From Microcebus murinus (lineage: Eukaryota; Chordata; Mammalia; Primates; Cheirogaleidae), in NCBI RefSeq assembly GCF_040939455.1, contig NC_134120.1, positions 1,312,501 to 1,376,500 of the forward strand: DNA of 64,000 nucleotides, in the 5' to 3' direction. Below, one piece after another: positions 51,070 to 62,600 of this stretch. The notes beneath the pieces are model-generated. The model was not told the origin of the DNA. It was given only the letters and a program-made list of their open reading frames with translations, and ran no database searches. A program made the position numbers and the translations under genes. Numbering within the stretch: the stretch's first letter is position 1; each line of letters starts with the position of its first letter.

Positions 51070-52355
51070 TAGGTTGGTGCCAAAGTAATCGCTGTGTTGA
51101 GCCGTGGATTTTAAGTCGTTATAAAGAGGCTCAAACACATCTTTATGAACCAAAATAGGAGCCATTACAATCAGTACATTTTTGCCAACAAGAAGTAAGT
51201 TTGTTTTTTCCTGTAGTGCAAAAGTCTGTGCTTTGGAATTCGACCGACTCTTGGAAAGCATTGTCTGCATTCTGCTGGTGGTGGAAGCGTTTTCCCTGCA
51301 AAGAGTTGTTGAGGCGCTTAAAGAAGTGGTGGTGGGCTGGTGAGAGGCCAGGTGACCATGGCGGACAAGGCAAAACTCTGTCGCCCAACTGGCTCAACTT
51401 TGGAAGCGCTGTCTGTGCAACGCGTGGTTGGGCGTTGTCGTGGAGGAGAATGGGGCCCTTTGTGGTGGCCAACGCCGGCTGCAGGCATTGCGGTTTCGGT
51501 GCATCTGGTCCATGTGCTGAGCAGACGTGTCACGAGGAATGGTTTCTAGGGGGCTCAGAAACTGTAGTGCGTCCGACCGGCGGCAGCAGACCACCAAACG
51601 GTGACCATGACCTTTTTCTTGGTGCAAGTTTGGCTTTGGGAAGTGCCTTGGAGCTTCTTCCCTGCCCAACCACTGAGCTGGTTGTCACCGATTGTCATAT
51701 AAAATCCACTTTTCGTTGTATGTCAGAATCTGATTGAGAAATGGTTTGTTCATTTTTGCACACAAGAGGAAAAGACAACGCTTCAAACGGCGATTTTTTT
51801 TTTTTTTTGGTCACCTCAGGAGACACCCACTCATCACTTATTGAGCTGTTCCACCTTTCCAATTTGCTTCAAATGCCGAACCACCATAGAATGGTCGACA
51901 CTGAGTTCTGTAGCAACTTCTTGTGTCGTGGTAAGAGGATCAGCTTTGACAGTGGCTCTCGATTGGTTGTTGTCTACTCCCGATGGCCACTGTGCTCCTC
52001 GTCTCGAAGGCTCTCTCTGCTTTGCAAAGCTGCTGAACGTTCGTCAGCAGTCCCCGGGCCAAACGCCTTGTTGATGTTGCGAGTTATCTCCGCTACTTTA
52101 CGACCCATGTTGAACTCGAATAAGAAAATTGCTCGATTTTGCTTTTTGTCTAACATCATTTCCACAGTCTAAAATAAATATAAGATACACAGCAAGTAGT
52201 AAGTCATTAGCAAAAAAAAATAAATAAATAAATAAAGTGAGGAATGTGCATTAAAATGATGTATAACATAACCACATTTATTTAAGGATGTATTCCAGTA
52301 TCAAAGGGCAAATTTCAACAATGCTAAACCTGCCATTGCTTTTGCACCAACCTAA
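51070..52355 (-). mobile_element. Near-complete Hsmar1-like mariner DNA transposon
   Basis: About 1286 bp, close to the full length of Hsmar1-type mariners. The left end is TAGGTTGGTGCCAAAGTAAT. The right end, on the complement, is TTAGGTTGGTGCAAAAGCAA. TA dinucleotides border both ends (51068-51069 and 52356-52357), the expected mariner target duplication. Internally it holds a decayed transposase on the minus strand, an AAAT run at about 52208-52235 and a T run at 51797-51810. In Hsmar1-class elements the transposase moves the element by cut-and-paste at TA sites. Confidence 0.93.
51140..52165 (-). pseudogene. Mariner transposase pseudogene, Hsmar1/SETMAR-type
   Basis: Collinear with a roughly 340-residue mariner transposase but split into at least three frames. 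The N-terminal helix-turn-helix part (51974-52165) begins MEMMLDKKQNRAIFLFEF. A middle part (about 51394-51770) contains NEKWILYDNR and EEAPRHFPKPNLH. The C-terminal part (51143-51472) contains GPILLHDNAQPRVAQ and ends QKCTDCNGSYF. Of the three catalytic aspartates of the DD34D class, the first is Asn (codon at 51715-51717). The second is kept in HDN. The third region reads PAHHHFF, where an Asp is expected. Frameshifts also interrupt it, so it is dead. The family is related to the transposase half of primate SETMAR. Confidence 0.93.
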
Positions 52356-52357
52356 TA

Positions 52358-53450
52358 TTTCATCAAACATAACTATGAATTGTGAGGTCTGACATTTTTT
52401 ATACCCCCTAAGAGAGAAAAATCACAATACTAATTAAACAAAAATATGACAAAATAATCACATTATTATCAATTTTACTTATTGAAAGAGCTGTTTTGGT
52501 CCTCTTTAAACGGATATTTATCATACTGTCCACACATTTGCTGTGCATACGTTAAAAAAAATTAAGCAAAAATGAAACAGCTCTGTCACTCCTGCTCCTT
52601 CTCCATAGTCAGCGCCTGACTCCTCAGGACGCCGAGTGACCAGTGACGTCCGCACCCTGCGGGTTTTGCCGAAGAGCTTTCATGGGCATTTCCTGCTTTC
52701 TTCAAACCACAGACCCACCTCGACTGCCTTTCGCGTCACTGGAGTCCAAGCAATCGCCTACTGCTCGAGACAGAGGGACGTTTCTGAGAAATCATCTTTC
52801 TACCTCGTGGTGTGGGTCAGACCCGTCTCCCAGGAGTGAGTTTTCTGTCACCTGTTCAGAGGTGTGCTGAGGATTGCCTGCCTCCAGTCTCCCCGCCTGG
52901 GGCGGAGAGGAACGCTCCCACCCAGACTGCAGCTCGGGGCGGTGGCTGTCTGCGTCCTTTCTTTCTTTCTGAAGTCCCAGGAAGCACGTGGCTGCTGCTT
53001 AGCAAGGAAATCGGAAAATATAGACCGTCCTTTAATGGTGATATTTCTTGCAAAATATCAAATCATGCTCTTTCTTTTTGAGTATAATTTAACCCGTACA
53101 ATTGCACCAGGTTCTCTTTTTCTTAGTGTACAACACAGTAACTTTGTTTCAATGATGAATCACAGTGTCAACTCCAGGAAGATGATTTGAACCACAATTA
53201 AACGCAACATGCATAAAGCCAACACCACGTACAGCTCAGGAGAAGTGACGACATGCGTGTGGGTGACAGCCTCTGAATCAGGAGCGACGCCAGGCCTCAG
53301 AGGTGCTGCTGGGGACTCCAGGGCTGCTGGCCTCGTTGCACTGTGGCCACTCTCGCTGCGGCAGCCAGACTGTCTTCCTTCCTCCGCCCCCCGCTGATCC
53401 ACCAGCCCGGCTATATGCAGTATTTCACCCCCCGCCCTTTATCCTCTTGT
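52358..53450. other. Unannotated noncoding stretch
   Basis: AT-rich to about 52.57 kb, then mixed. No gene or repeat family is recognised. Confidence 0.4.
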
Positions 53451-53765
53451 CATTTTTTAAAATAGGTTTTATTTATTTATTTTTTTTAGAGCAGATTTAG
53501 GTTCACAGCAAAGTTGGGCAGAAGACACCGAGAGTTCCCACATACCCCTGTCCCTGAGTGTCTACAGCCTCCCCCACGACCTACGCCCCATTGGAGGGCA
53601 CTTGTTACTGGTTGTCCCTATGTGGGCACAACATCGTCACCCCAAATCCATCACCTACGTCAGGGCTCAGTTTTGGTGGTGAATGTTCTGTGGGTTTGTA
53701 CAAATGTTCTAGAATGACACGTGTTTACCATTGGAGTATCATACAGGGTCTTTCCAAACTAGTAT
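53451..53765 (-). mobile_element. Decayed L1 LINE 3'UTR, antisense
   Basis: The plus strand shows the complement of an old L1 3'UTR: a T-rich start, AGAGCAGATTTAGGTTCACA (53489), GAGAGTTCCCACATACCCCT (53530), GGTTTGTACAAATGTTCTAG (53693) and GGAGTATCATACAGGG (53733). Two segments of the usual consensus appear to be missing or replaced. Confidence 0.75.
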
Positions 53766-55780
53766 TTTTTTTAAACTTCCTGATTTATGTAATCATAAAA
53801 AAAAATCTTTCAAGACAGATTTTAGGAGGACTTTATTTTCAAAGTATTCTTCTATGAGAGAGTAAAATTTATAATATGTTGTTCAAACAGAATCACTTAA
53901 TCCATGCATGTAATGTACATTGATAACAACAAAAAAACAACAACAACTTGAAAATGTTCAAAATACCTTTGGGAGGGAAATTGCACCAAACAGAGAAATT
54001 GGCGCAGGTGAGCAAAAGAACTGGGACGACAGGCAGCCCTGCGCCACACACTGGTTCAGCACCTGCTCTGTGCCGCCACAAACAGCCTCGAGGAACAGGC
54101 TGAAATCTGTGCCTTGGAGCAGGCAGGTGAGAGTGCTTAGGGAGGGGCTGTGCAAACGTGGAGACCCCGTTAGCCAGTACCAGCAGAATCTATCGCCAGT
54201 GATCTTGCACTCCCTCTGCATGTCAGGGGATAAGCTAATATGGAAAATTAGGATGCAGTTCGACTCCAAAGCTCTTTAAAAACAAACCAAAACCAACATA
54301 TCTAATACCAAGCATTGACGCAATTAATTTCTTAAGTTTTCTTATTTTTTTTTTTCTTAATGGTGTCTAAGAAGGATAGTTCTCAGTTACTTTTCTGCGG
54401 TCAATGCCATCAGTATTGTGTTTTCCTGGGCTTGGGAGTCACCATCTGGACATGAACATCCTCACATCCCTACTCAGATTCTACAGTCCGGATAATTAGG
54501 ACAAGTCACATTCTAAGCAACACTCCTGTGCAATCCCTATAAATATTTCCATGACTCCGAAAAAGTGGTGTCAGACAAAGAGGATGCTGGTGCTTCCGCA
54601 GAGCAGGGGGCTGTGGAGGGCCCCGCGTGGATCCGAGGGACGTCGACCCAAACTCCGCGTCCGCTCACGGAAGGCTTCCTCTTCCCGACAAGATGTATCA
54701 GCTTCCTGGCGAAAAGAGAAGATAGTTTGTCTTATATCTGGAATTTTTATTCTACCCCTTGAAGACTTTTGTTGAGGACATAAAACAACTGAGAATGTCA
54801 ATGGGGAACCATCACCTCTCCGTGGCAGGCAAGAAATCCCAAAAATGTTTAGTCTGTTGTGCTCCATTCTCCTGAAGAAAAGGTTATATTTCCTTTTTCA
54901 GTGCCTATAATCTTTTTAGAACCTTCCCTTTATGGAGCCCATAAACATCACAGTGCAGCGGCAAATCATCACAGTCTGCGGAAAACCCATCAAAAAAGCC
55001 ACCTCGCACAGGGTGCCGAGGCGTTGCTCGTGATGCCCGAGCTAACTAATTTTATGATGGTGTTCATGGCGCCTGAAATATCTGGGCCGGTTGCTGCCCA
55101 GCAAACCATTCGACAGATGAAGTCAGGGCATTGTGCAGAGAGTCATTTAACCACGCTGCGCATGTCTCAGACATTCTTGCTTAATAGTGCATAGCTTTCC
55201 TATTTTTCTGAAAAAGCGTCATTGGAGTAACAGGTTCCTCTTTCCCTTACTGCGATATAATGGAGGCAGCCTTCCCGGATGGGATGAACGCCAAATTAAA
55301 ACTCAGAGTCCCCGGGAAAGCTCTGACTCTGCCACCGAGCGACCCGACCCTTGTCCCACTTGCTCCCGCACTTGTCCGCTTCTTGGCCGGGGCCTGAGGC
55401 TGTTGAGGGAGACCATCTCAAGCCTGTTTTTCTCCTGCTTCCTGGGGACCCTGCAGGGCGCAGGGTGGCCAACGAACTAGAGGACGCTTCCGCCACGCAA
55501 CGCTGTCAGGGTTTTAGGACGCTTTTGTGGGTCGCCGAGAGCATCGCACTTCTTATTATGATCAATGAAACACGAGGGGATCTACACAACTGAAAACAGA
55601 GCTGCAGTTCACTTTTACGAGAAGAAGGGCAACTCCTGGATTTACTGTCCGAGTTCTCCAACTCTGTGGCTCGGCCGAGTCCGTATCTCACCTAGACACG
55701 GGTCTTTTGTCTCTTCCTGTCTGTACCAAACTTTCGTTTTTAAAGCACGTTTGTTTTGCTTGAGGTAAACGGCAAAAGGC
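53766..55780. other. Unannotated noncoding stretch
   Basis: Mixed composition with a CAA run at 53929-53946. No gene is recognised; short frames have no domain. Confidence 0.4.
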
Positions 55781-56060
55781 ATTATCAAATATGTATTATC
55801 TGATTTCATGAGTGACCACAAGCAAATTATTTCATTCGTTCAAACTATTAACTGTTCATTATTTCAAGATAAGAGCATAAGGAATATTAATTAGGTTAAT
55901 CTTAATAGTCTGTGTTCATCTGAAGTGATCAAGCTTACGTCTTTAACAATATATAATGTTTCTAAGGTGATGTGCCAGTGAATTAGGAGGTAAATGTTTT
56001 ACTTGGGCAAAAAAAACATGAGCTTTCCTATTTAAAGCAACACTGTAAAGATTAGAAGAT
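55781..56060. promoter_or_regulatory. Candidate conserved noncoding segment
   Basis: Repeat-free AT-rich DNA with TATTATCTGATTTCATGAGT (55793), AATATTAATTAGGTTAATCT (55882) and CCTATTTAAAGCAACACTGT (56027). A homeodomain-type TAATTA core is present at about 55886. Function is unknown. Confidence 0.3.
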
Positions 56061-57769
56061 ACAGAAAAGGCGCCCTATGAACACAGATCCAGCTAAATGT
56101 TTTTAAACCTTTATTATTTGAATATGTAGATAACCCCATCTTCACACGGTTTGCCGCCAAGCTCCAGCTGAGCCCTGTCGCGCTGTGTGAGCTGGCCGGC
56201 TAGCCGCACAGCCGGCTGCAGGAGACTTTCCACCTTTTCCCACGTACGCCAGGTCTCCACGAAAGGAACGCAGCCGAGGACTGTAGAGCGAGTACATTTC
56301 AACACAAACGCATCTTCCGGAAGCGCCCGCTACATCAGCAAGAGCCCGTGGCGAAGATCTGCTTCCGCGGCTGTCCGGCCTCCTGCCCGAGGGACGTGGT
56401 GATTCGAGGTCGGAACTGTGCCGGCGTGAGCAGCCTGTCCTGTTCCTCAGCCGTGCCCAAGCCCTGCTTCCCAGCCAGCTTGACTTCCGTTAACGTCTAG
56501 GGAACGGCCGAGCGGCAGACCCTGCAGCACAGACGCACGCGGGCCAACGAGCATCCACGCTTCTTTCTGAGCTCGCATAACGTCCATCTCTCGTGTTCGC
56601 AAAGAAAGAGCGAGGGTTTTCCTTGACGCTACACGGCATCTGGAGAAATTCACTGCAGAGCTGCCGATCGGCGTATCGGTCCCTGCAGAGCGAGCAGGAA
56701 GCCTGTCGGAGATGAGGAGGACGTGGGCAGCTCGTTTGCCCAAAGGCAGGTAAGTGGCCTCGTCGGGGACAACGCCCAGCTTTCCTACAGATCTGACAGT
56801 TCTGCATTTGCCTCTCTTCTGGTGTCTCTCACGGTACTTGCGAGTCCTGGAGACCTGTTGTTTTCTACCACCTTCTCTTAATAATAAGCTGCAGGCCACA
56901 CGGCGTCTCGCCTTTGCTCTCGTGTGGGCTGGCGGCGCGTTGTTTGTGCTCCGAGGGACACCGAGGGGTCGGCCTGTCCGCGGCACAGGGCAGGCGCCGC
57001 CAGAGGGGCGGGCTCCCTGGCCCGGGTCCCCATTCTCCCCTCGCCGGCTCTGTGGCTCTCGGCAGGCCGTGGGCATCCAGATGTCTGTGACACGAGGGAT
57101 TGGGCTGGAGTATCATGGATTTCCCGTGCGCTCCAACGTTTCATGCTTTTATGATTTCTTGAGCAGTCGCGCGGCTCCTGGACCGCAAATGGAACCAAGA
57201 AGCGTGTTCAAAATAGACGGGGAGCCGCAAGCTTCCATACAGAGTAGATACCTCGGTGCCCTTCAGAGCGTGTCCCGGTGCCGTTGGACGAGAGTGGACA
57301 AAATACGGACCAGAACCGCAAACCAGGGAGAAAAGAAGGGGCAGGGATTTTAACAAAGTCCGACTGACAGAAAGCTGGAGGGCAAACGGTTCAGATGCCG
57401 AGGCAGTTTCGCTCATTTTTACAGCCTTTGTAAAGAAAATCGCTGTCGTGGAGATGCGTGGGAGAGGACCAGTGACACCTCTCTCTTTCTCTTCTCTCGC
57501 ACAAAGATTCCGTCTTCTTACCACTCCTTTTCCAGCTGGAACCCCGAGTCTCCAATGGTAACAGAAGTGGTGATAGGAGATCCGCATGAGCCACGTTGGA
57601 GGGACCTGGGTCTGTCTTTCTGCCTGCCCACACTCACGTAGCGCAAGCAGCTTCCATCTGAGGAGGACCCTGGGCCAGGCCGTGTCCGCCGTGGTCTCAC
57701 TGTTTCTGGCACGCGGGGCCCGGCGCTCCTAGAGGGTGTGCGGGGCGGTTAGGGTGGGAATGCGGCCCG
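56061..57769. other. Unannotated GC-mixed noncoding stretch
   Basis: Overlapping frames on both strands (56447-57076 minus, 56754-57353 plus and others) reach 209 codons, but they are mutually antisense with no known domain. I do not call a gene. Confidence 0.4.
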
Positions 57770-57809
57770 TGCCACCGTCTCCCCAGCTGCCCCTCAAGCA
57801 CAGAGTGGG

Positions 57810-58030
57810 ACGTGGGGACCCAGGTTCTGGGTGGAGAATCTTCACATTGATGATTGATTTAACCAGCACTTGTGTGATTCTCCTCCAAAAATACAAAGCT
57901 GATAGATTCATAAATGACAATCTCAAAATACACGCGACAAAAAAATCACCATCAGATGATTATTTTGGAGGAGTGAGGAAAAGATGGCTTTCTCAGAGCC
58001 TCTGTGTGTTCTATGCTCATGAGCAGCAGA
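57810..58030. promoter_or_regulatory. Candidate conserved noncoding segment
   Basis: Repeat-free segment with TTCACATTGATGATTGATTT (57842), AGATTCATAAATGACAATCT (57903) and TCACCATCAGATGATTATTT (57945). The high complexity and absence of transposon decay suggest constraint; alignment is needed to test it. Confidence 0.28.
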
Positions 58031-58739
58031 TGAGACTGCGCGGGGCGGGCGCAGCGGCTGGAGCGTTTGGACGGAGGAACTCGCGGGCTGATGGACGCGT
58101 TCGAGAACAATCCGACACTGAGAAGGCCAGCACCTTATCCAGCCTGTGGATTAACCGGTTCATTCTCAGAGAAAATTCTGCAAGGGCAACATCCACGCCA
58201 ATTGATATGCTATTGATCTCCGAATCTCCGAATTACGTCAGATGAAACTGGGTTTGATAAGTCATTATAAAATGAATCTGAGCGGCAATCAAGGCTGTAA
58301 CGACTCAGGGATTTCCGTCTCGCAAACTAGCTTCCTGGTTGCGGTCCCATCTCTTCCTGCTGTTAAGTCCACGTGGAAAGTCAGTCCTGGCTCTGGGCCA
58401 CGTCCTGCTGCCGTCTTGCCCTTTCTGTGTGTGCACTGTTGCCCACAGACTCACCGCGATGCGGCTCAAGTCGTCCAACTCTTGGAACTCGATTCAATTC
58501 AAGTCATGATTGTTGATTTTCAGTCCATTTGGGGTCATTTGGGACACCCAGAACCTAATAAAACACAGCTCTCACCTTCAAGGCACTTGTATGCTGGTGA
58601 AGGAGAAACATTTACCCACAAAATCTAAGCCACGGGTGAGAATATGGAATTCTAAAGAGCACAGGAGGACAAAGAGACGGTTTCCCAGAAGAAAGAATAA
58701 TGACAGTGCAAATTTGGGATCATTTTGGTTAGCTTAAAG

Positions 58740-59640
58740 TTAAAAGAAATTGTCTCTTTCTGATAAAAGAGTGTTGATTATGCTTTTAGACTTATTGTCT
58801 TAACATAAAAGATACTTCCGTCTCGCTATTAAAATAGTCATCACAATTTCAATTGATCTATTAATTCATAGCCATTATAATCATCCTGGCAATTAGTTTT
58901 TGGTGCTTCTCTACTATAAAAATTATTATTTTACACTATAATTATAATGTTGGCAATAACTCATACTTAGCAGAATACTTACTGATTACTGTTAACTTCA
59001 TAGCCCCTAGAATGCTCCTGAATTCCAGTTTTACAATATCCAGATCTGCTCTGTGATTTATGTTACGCCACTAAGCTGGGCTGACTTGGAATCCATGAAA
59101 TGTCAAACCGGAAAAACAACAGCACTTTATAACCTCGGCGGGCGCATGCACTCATTTACGATTTTATAGTGCACCCTCGTGCTGCTGAGAACTATTGGGA
59201 TTCCTGAACTCTTTAAAGCCATCTTTATAAAGATTTTCCTGAGCCAGTAATTTTAAATGACTATGGTACCTTGTCAAAGGCCCTTAATTAAAATCATCTC
59301 CGAATGTCAGCAAGATGGACGGAGCAGAGAAGGATTTAAAGGCCGCAGATGAGTCTGAGGGAGCAGTATTTTCCATCATTTTAACATCTCCCTTTTGCTA
59401 AAGTGATTGAATAGATTACTTACGAACGTCAAGCACATTTTCTTGAATCAGAAGAAAAACCATACTCCGCCCATTCTCGGCACACTGCGCTTGTCAGGGA
59501 GAGACAAAACGCTGTGCGTAACGTGAGCAACCGAACGCTTGCCGCGCGCTGGGCAGAAAACTCCTTTCATCCTAGGTCCTGGGACGGCGGGCGCCAAAGC
59601 GAGCTTCCTGGGAAATAACTTACTCTCTGCACTTTCCAGT
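58740..59640. promoter_or_regulatory. Candidate conserved regulatory segment
   Basis: About 900 bases of repeat-free AT-rich DNA with homeodomain-like cores. Blocks are TTGATCTATTAATTCATAGC (58853), TATAATCATCCTGGCAATTA (58876), AAGGCCCTTAATTAAAATCA (59278) and AAGTGATTGAATAGATTACT (59401). Its sharply lower GC than both flanks and lack of identifiable transposon fragments make it one of the two best enhancer candidates in the window. The inference rests on composition and motif content only. Confidence 0.38.
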
Positions 59641-62600
59641 CTCTACGGTTTTATTGTCTCATACACGAGAATATTATAAAATGTTATAAGAAACAGGGTT
59701 TGCAGCTGACACTCTCTAGCGTGATGCTGTAGGGAGTGGGTGGGGAGACCCTGTCACAGGAGGCTGACCTGGGTATTTTGTTCTTGGTGGAAAAGCAAGA
59801 CTCTGTTTCCCGCACTGTGTGCTCATGAATGTGATCGATCCTGGCTTTCCTGAAAGGTCCACACTTTCTTCCCGTGGCGGTTTCCTGCTGACCTGTGGGG
59901 TCTTGGCCTCAGGTCCCTGCAGTCACTGCGGTCACATGGTCAGCAGGGCCAGCTGAGAGCAGGGTCTCCCCGGCCCACTCCCCAGAGTGACACTGGGTTC
60001 CCTGCCCTGCAGACGCCATCAGAACTTCCCAGGTGGACTGTCCTTGTAGGTAGCTCTTGAAGAGGGATCGGTTCCGGCCGACAAGGGTGGGATTTGGATT
60101 TCCAATGGCGGTAACGTCCGGGGACCTTGGACCCCCCCTCCCCAACGGTTCTCAGAGTCGGGGAGCTAGGCGGCCCGGGTGGAAGGAGACTCAAGGTCTG
60201 AGACCACATTCTTGCCTTAGGGGTTGTGGTCTGGACTTACATTCAGGATTTTGATACCAGTACAGACAACGTTAAAACTGGATAGAGAGCTGGCATACTG
60301 CACGAAGGATAAACATGGGGGAATAGAACTCTAAGGAATCATGCTCTTCAGTCTTCAAGGTCTGTTGCTGGATGGCCAAGTCTAGACCTCACATCGCGTG
60401 ATGCAGCTCTTTGTCAGGGCAGATGGACAGAGAATGATCAACTTTATCACACGGGTTTAATTTTCTGATGTAGGATTCAGAGAAACAGTCTTGTTCACTT
60501 TCCTTATAATCTTATAAAACATCTGTACATAGTAAAAAATACTATGCCTTTCTATGAGGTCTATAGATTTTAATACAGTTTAATCAATGGTTTGTTTATG
60601 ACACACACTTAACTTCTAGGTTAATCCAAATTTGCTTTTAGCATACTGTAAGCCAGATGTTCTCGGGAAGGAAAAAAAAAAAGCTTTAGCCTTTTATTTT
60701 TTGAGTGTATGTGTGTGTTTTGCTTGGGGCATAAAAATCATTTTTTCTCTCTTCAGGAAGGTTGTTTTCAATTACAATTATGTTTTCACTACAAACACAC
60801 AAAAAATTAACAGACATGTTCAGTTATTAGTTTATCTTTCAACATGCTGGTATTAATCCAGTTATTATGTTATGTATTTTTCGAAAACCTATTCAAATGA
60901 CAACCTCAATAGCATCAAAAGTACAGCAGATTCGGGCTGATTCCCTCCCTTCCCAAACATAAAAGCTGGGCAAGGACCCGTGCCCTGCCAACTGCTGGGG
61001 AAGACACATGTGCTGAGCACATGGGGCCCGCCTGGTCGTCCGTCGCTCACGGACCTGCCGCGCCAAACTCGCTGCCAACGCAAGACCCACGGTCCCCGCG
61101 CAGGAGGCTGGGATCCCGCCCCAGGCCGTGGCGGCCAGAGAGCCCGGGGCACCTGCCCTGGCCAAACTGGCCAGGTGGCCATGGTGACGTTCCGTGGGAA
61201 AAGAAAGGAAACCCAGTCGAAACTCTGAACATCCCACTGATTTCTTCAAAGCTGAAAAAAATATTTTAATTTTGGAACAGTTATATGATGAATGGTGAGC
61301 AGCAAACGTTATCAATCCTGAGTGATTTCAAAGATCCCCAATCTTCAGGCAGTTAATCAAGAGAAACACCTGAAGACATTTTTGGGAACACTTTATAGAA
61401 CTCACGCCAGGGGAAAGCTTTGTGTTCGCTCCACTTGCCCGAGACCAACCGGGCTGGCTGGTCTGGAACTTTTAGCTGTGAAACCGGTACCGTCCCTGGC
61501 ATACAGGCGTGAGTTGGTGGCTGTCCTGCCTTCTTCACGCCTGTGCACGCTGGCAGACGCCAATATCTGTGCTCGCTCGTGTTCCTGTCTTTGTCCTGCC
61601 CTGAGCATCCTTTCTGTAAAACTCACAGTGCAGGGGACTCTTCTGCTAGTGAGAAAGCCACAACTCGAATTTGCTCCAGCAAATTAAAACAAACAAACAA
61701 GCAAACAAACAAACAACCCCAAAGTGCACGGATCCGTCCTGGCTCCTCGAGCATGAGGACAGGACAATGGGTGAGGCCTCATGCCGGCCCGCAACAAATC
61801 ACGTTCAAGCTTACCATAGTTTCACATTTAATTCAGTATAACAAAGAATCATAAAACAAACATGGTGGGCTCAAGGTGACAGGAGAGACGACCCCGAGAA
61901 GCCATAATGGTGTGGCCGGAATGACGCATGTGGCCAGGGGTCAGACTGAGAGGTCAGCATGAGCTTGTGCTCCGCCAAGGACGGACACACATGTCACAGG
62001 TATGTTTGCGTGCTCGTGGCTGGTCACGCTGGCATTTTTTCCCTGCTCTGCCGGCTGAGATGGCCGAGAAGCCAGGACACCCCAGTAGCAGTAAGCACCT
62101 GGGCCACCTGGGCCACCCGGGCACAGGAGTGAACAGAGAGAGCTCCCGATGACCGAGGGTGGAAGCAGGTGAGTGCCAGTGAATGACGCAGCGTTGCAGC
62201 ACAACCGAAATCATGCGCAGACACCCATCGGTGCAGACTGACACGAGCACCGAACAGACAAACAGGGAGGGAGAAGAGACAGCTCTCCCCTGCGGAGGAA
62301 TTCCAGACAACGTGCGCAGACCCTCTGCCCGCCAGCCCTGGAGCGTGGCTCCCCATCCTGCAGGGTGGGCTGTGGTGTGACCTCCCTCCGAGGAGCACCC
62401 CATGGAGAGGGCTAAAGCAGTGACTTCTCCTCCTCGGAGGGGACGCCTGCCATCATGTCACTGCCTCCGAGCCAGGTCGCCAGTGCACGGCAGCGCTGGG
62501 GAGTCCCGCTGCTCTCGGCGCCCCTGGCGTGGTGGCACCAGACAGCACCCGAGTCCTCACACTCCACTGTCGCAGTCTGACCACGGGAAAAACATCAGCT

